A stretch of DNA of 20,991 nucleotides from Seminavis robusta (Eukaryota; Bacillariophyta; Bacillariophyceae; Naviculales; Naviculaceae), in contig CAICTM010001900.1 in NCBI GenBank assembly GCA_903772945.1, forward strand, positions 1-20,991, written 5' to 3'. A program made the position numbers and the translations under genes. This document shows positions 18,277 to 20,991 of the stretch, one piece after another. The notes beneath the pieces were generated by a model. That model was not told where the DNA came from. It worked only from the letters and a program-made list of their open reading frames with translations, and did not search any database. How positions within the stretch are numbered: the stretch's first letter is position 1; every line of letters begins with the position of its first letter.

Positions 18277-20064
18277 CAACCCACGGCACGAAGGCGCCGT
18301 CCACCTCCCAGTCACATTAGCACCAAAAGCCGCATCAGTGAAGCTCCAGTGGACCCTGAGAATCTGCCTGGCGCTTTCCCAGAAGTCCCTGGTTGGAGGC
18401 AACAGCAGTCTTCCTTTACCGATAGCGGAGAACTCGGATTTTGCAGCTCCCATTTGGGCAATCGAAATCTGTATACAAGCACCACCCTTCAACTTGCAGA
18501 GGAAGGGCGTGTGATCGACGAGATGGACGAATCCACAAGCAGTAGCAACCGAGACGGTTTGGTCGAAGCCATTCCGGTCTCATTGCCAACCGAAAAAGCA
18601 GAACCCGTCAGTTTGGAAGATACAAAGCAAAAGAAACAGCAACGCGACAAAACGACACGCTTTCGTCAGCTCTGCTTCTTAGCTGGAGGGTTGACTGTGC
18701 TTGCAGCAGCTGGGCTCATTGCAATCCTCGCTGCATCAAAAAGTTCGTCACCCCAAACCATCCAAGCCCCCGCTGAAGGCGAGGCATCTAATACTACCAA
18801 CAGCACTGAAACAATCAACTCTCCTTCGGTTCAATTGATCTTGCCAATAACCCTGCCAGAGAGTACAACCAACACCATAACCCAAGACGTCACAATCAGC
18901 ACACCCCAGGGTCAGGCATACCAATGGCTAGTCCAGGATCCCAACGTAGAACAATACACAGAATATCAATTGCTCGAGCGCTTTGCCGCTGCCACGTTTT
19001 ATTTCGCAACCAACGGATCCGAATGGACGTTTCAAGGGGGAGGCCAAGTGACGATCGTCGTAGATGAGGACCCCAATATGATGCACCAAGGGCAGCGGCC
19101 ACCAGATTCCAACGCCTCACTTCCGCCGCCGCCGCCACCTCCTGGTGAAGGAGGTCAGCATAAGAAACAAAAAGTCAACATTACGTCCGAGAAATGGTTG
19201 AGCTATAACAGCTCTGTTTGTGATTGGTATTCCACTGCATCTGCCAGGGGTAAACAAGCCTGTGGCCCAAGTGGAGTCCTGAAAGAGCTTCACTTGCTTG
19301 AAAACAACCTCAAGACCACCGTTATTCCTGCAGAAATCGGATTGTTGACAGGGCTCCAAGGACTGGTGCTCGGTTTGAATCGCATAGAGGGCACCTTCCC
19401 TTCGCAAGTTGGAGAACTGTCAAGTCTCACATCGTTTCGATTGGTCAGCAATTTATTCACTGGACAAATTCCATCTGAAATGGGGTTGCTTTCCCTCCTC
19501 GGCGACATTGGGATTCAGGACAATATGTTTTCGGGGACAGTGCCGCAGGAGATTTGGAACATGTCGAATTTGCGAGTGCTCAAGGCAGCCCGAAACAGCT
19601 TTTCAGGGACTCTGCCGATTGATCTTGGACATGGACTGGCGGATATGGAATTGCTCATGCTGGACGGAAATCGTTTCACTGGAGAGCTCCCAACAATTCT
19701 TCCGCCCAATCTGAACTTTTTAGATGTCAGCTTCAACCGCCTGCATGGCCAACTGCCATCTGAACTGGGGACGTTGCGACGTTTGGCCAAGTTGAGGGCG
19801 GAAGACACGGATCTCTCGGGCACGATTCCCTCTGAGCTTGGGATATTACCAAGGTTGATCGAAATTGAATTGCGAGGTAACCAAGGCATTGGGGGGTCCC
19901 TGCCCAGTGAGCTCGCCCAGTTGAACAGCACATTGGTACAGCTGAGCATTGAGAAGACGGCAATAACTGGAACAATTCCCTCGGCGCTGTGCAATATTCA
20001 GTTTCTGAAGTTTGACTGTACTGAGACACTGTGTGGATGTGACTGTCCTTGCATACCCAGCTAG
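17923..20064 (+). CDS. Single-pass membrane leucine-rich-repeat protein (no kinase)
   Basis: 713 residues from ATG 17923 (CCAAAATGAAC); the frame extends seven codons upstream only to a GTG. Residues 1-118 contain two tandem copies of a module (MNNNDDKMIPKPL...SYCE...HQV). A polar, probably cytoplasmic stretch leads to one membrane segment (about 249-272, LCFLAGGLTVLAAAGLIAIL). An Asn/Thr-rich stalk follows, then an LRR N-cap (LERFAAATFYFATNGSEW, then WLSYNSSVCDWY), split by a polar, proline-rich insert (about 374-422). About nine plant-type LRRs lie at 453-695 (L-x-x-L-x-L-x-x-N-x-(F/L)-x-G-x-(I/L)-P). The Cys-rich tail has CTETLCGCDCPC. Type II orientation with the LRRs outside is inferred. 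Such kinase-less LRR proteins are expanded in diatoms; ligands are unknown. Confidence 0.85.
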   Translation: MNNNDDKMIPKPLDSYCETHQVMIDSNTETEDLGPKKGSSDETEEELEQEMDVSGPMPLPEPSSSTKMNNNDDKMIPKPLGSYCEAHQVTIDSYTGAEDLAPMEISGPLPLPDPSSSTQPTARRRRPPPSHISTKSRISEAPVDPENLPGAFPEVPGWRQQQSSFTDSGELGFCSSHLGNRNLYTSTTLQLAEEGRVIDEMDESTSSSNRDGLVEAIPVSLPTEKAEPVSLEDTKQKKQQRDKTTRFRQLCFLAGGLTVLAAAGLIAILAASKSSSPQTIQAPAEGEASNTTNSTETINSPSVQLILPITLPESTTNTITQDVTISTPQGQAYQWLVQDPNVEQYTEYQLLERFAAATFYFATNGSEWTFQGGGQVTIVVDEDPNMMHQGQRPPDSNASLPPPPPPPGEGGQHKKQKVNITSEKWLSYNSSVCDWYSTASARGKQACGPSGVLKELHLLENNLKTTVIPAEIGLLTGLQGLVLGLNRIEGTFPSQVGELSSLTSFRLVSNLFTGQIPSEMGLLSLLGDIGIQDNMFSGTVPQEIWNMSNLRVLKAARNSFSGTLPIDLGHGLADMELLMLDGNRFTGELPTILPPNLNFLDVSFNRLHGQLPSELGTLRRLAKLRAEDTDLSGTIPSELGILPRLIEIELRGNQGIGGSLPSELAQLNSTLVQLSIEKTAITGTIPSALCNIQFLKFDCTETLCGCDCPCIPS

Positions 20065-20395
20065 ACCTTATCATACCGTACCGGTACAACGTGAGAACCT
20101 CTTCAGAGATCAAACCGGGAAGAAAGATAGAAGGTTGGCCAGAAGGTGGTACAGTGTAGAATGTGCAATCGTACCGGTAGTGCTTTGACGACACAACACT
20201 CAAAACGGACTTAGTTTCTTGTTCGCATCTGCCTAATTCTCCATCGGCGAAGTTGTTTGGAAGATATCGAAGACTTGGCATTCTCTGCGCCCGTGCCGAC
20301 CGCACGTGTCTCATTGTCTGTCAGATGTGGCTACACTCTACCGTATTAGAAGCGATATTCTAGAAATGGATCTTCTTTTAAAAAAGGTAATGGAT
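20065..20395. other. Intergenic region between convergent genes
   Basis: About 330 bp with GTACCGGTAC (20078-20087), starting 13 bp after the LRR stop codon, and a second TACCGGTA (20172-20179). No coding potential recognised. Confidence 0.45.
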
Positions 20396-20991
20396 CTATT
20401 GGCTTTTGGCCCAGTCAGGCATGTTTTCCTTCTTTGCCAACCATGCAGCCTCTTCGGGTGTTGTCTTCCTCCCTAGAACTGCGTTGCGGTACGGGTATCT
20501 CCCAAAAGCCTCCAGTACTACTCGGTGTTCCCGAGCCACCTTTTGCTCTCCTTCAAAGTACACATGTAAATGGGGCTGCGTTGTCTCAATGGCCAGTTGA
20601 AACAATTCATCACACAAATCGTGGTCCTCGATAGTTTCCGAGTGCATCAGTGCCACCAGAATGAATGCCAAATATGGCGGATAGACCTCACCGTGGTCCA
20701 ACCCATCCACGCTGGGTCCCAAAGTCGGCATCTCTGGGATTGTCGGAGCCGACGATACCAAGGCAATGGCGAGTTCCCGAGAAATATCTTTGGTAATTGC
20801 TTCGTACGCATACGCTTCTTTGGTTCCACGCCAAATGTTGCGTGCGAGCTGATCACACAGAATCATTTGGGCAATTTTCCCATCCACAGTGTCATTCCAA
20901 GTAGTGGATCCCTTCAGGGCCTTTGTCCCTGCTTTATGAACGAGATCTGAGAACTTGGAACATAGTTGATCATAACAACTGGAGTTTCTTG
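20396..20991 (-). CDS. DUF924 family protein, C-terminal part, leaves right edge
   Basis: The frame is open from the right edge to the TAG at 20396-20398, so the gene starts outside. The visible part (about 198 codons) begins CYDQLCSKFSDLVHKAG, then DGKIAQMILCDQLARNIWRG, PPYLAFILVALMHSE and FGRYPYRNAVLGRKTTPEE, ending DWAKSQ. These are the central and C-terminal DUF924 motifs. It is clearly paralogous to the gene at 14079 (same order, same DGK-x-AQ and WAKSQ segments) but diverged in the middle. The paralogue has an exon of 37 codons at its start, so an upstream exon and intron are expected here too. Confidence 0.85.
   Translation of the reverse strand, partial: RNSSCYDQLCSKFSDLVHKAGTKALKGSTTWNDTVDGKIAQMILCDQLARNIWRGTKEAYAYEAITKDISRELAIALVSSAPTIPEMPTLGPSVDGLDHGEVYPPYLAFILVALMHSETIEDHDLCDELFQLAIETTQPHLHVYFEGEQKVAREHRVVLEAFGRYPYRNAVLGRKTTPEEAAWLAKKENMPDWAKSQ

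Noticed and set aside
1..20991. tRNA or rRNA genes
   Set aside because: Looked for T-loop GGTTCGAAT-like and conserved rRNA segments by eye and saw none; a tRNAscan/Infernal run would be decisive.

Overview
The window looks like nuclear DNA of a diatom, probably a raphid pennate in the style of Seminavis or Phaeodactylum; no species can be fixed. Four things point there. Genes are compact, with few short GT-AG introns (119, 190 and 214 bp where I could place them). Two precursors carry a diatom-type signal peptide ending at an aromatic residue followed by a plastid transit region. There is an F-box-like/ankyrin gene of the WD-x-x-TC-x-x-AA-x-x-GHLEILKYAHENGCPW type and a single-pass leucine-rich-repeat protein without kinase, both from families expanded in diatoms. 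There is also a plant/alga-type PDI-ERGIC fusion. No rRNA, tRNA, CRISPR, insertion sequence or transposon was seen.

Layout, left to right: the first exon of an unidentified nuclear-type protein leaving the left edge (-); a trypsin-fold peptidase (+); a two-exon PDI/ERGIC fusion (-) head to head with a small plastid-targeted membrane protein (+); a B12-binding radical SAM enzyme (+); a two-exon acidic/basic low-complexity protein (+); a ~9-TM orphan membrane protein (+); a TraB-family protein with a plastid plus twin-arginine presequence (-), head to head with a two-exon DUF924 protein (+); a twice-frameshifted ankyrin-repeat gene (-); a 10-bp tandem repeat array; a membrane LRR protein (+); and a second DUF924 gene leaving the right edge (-).

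The genes do not form an operon-like pathway; this is an ordinary eukaryotic neighbourhood. Its common theme is targeting. The PDI/ERGIC protein cycles in the early secretory route, two proteins are plastid-directed (one apparently to the thylakoid lumen), and the LRR and 9-TM proteins are membrane proteins. The right third (about 14 to 21 kb) is the most dynamic part: an inverted DUF924 pair flanks a decaying ankyrin gene, a minisatellite and an LRR gene with an internal duplication.

The best leads are the Tat-type thylakoid presequence on the TraB protein, the CX4CX2C cluster motif of the radical SAM enzyme, the 10-bp repeat array, and the palindrome TACCGGTA, which occurs six times and only between genes.
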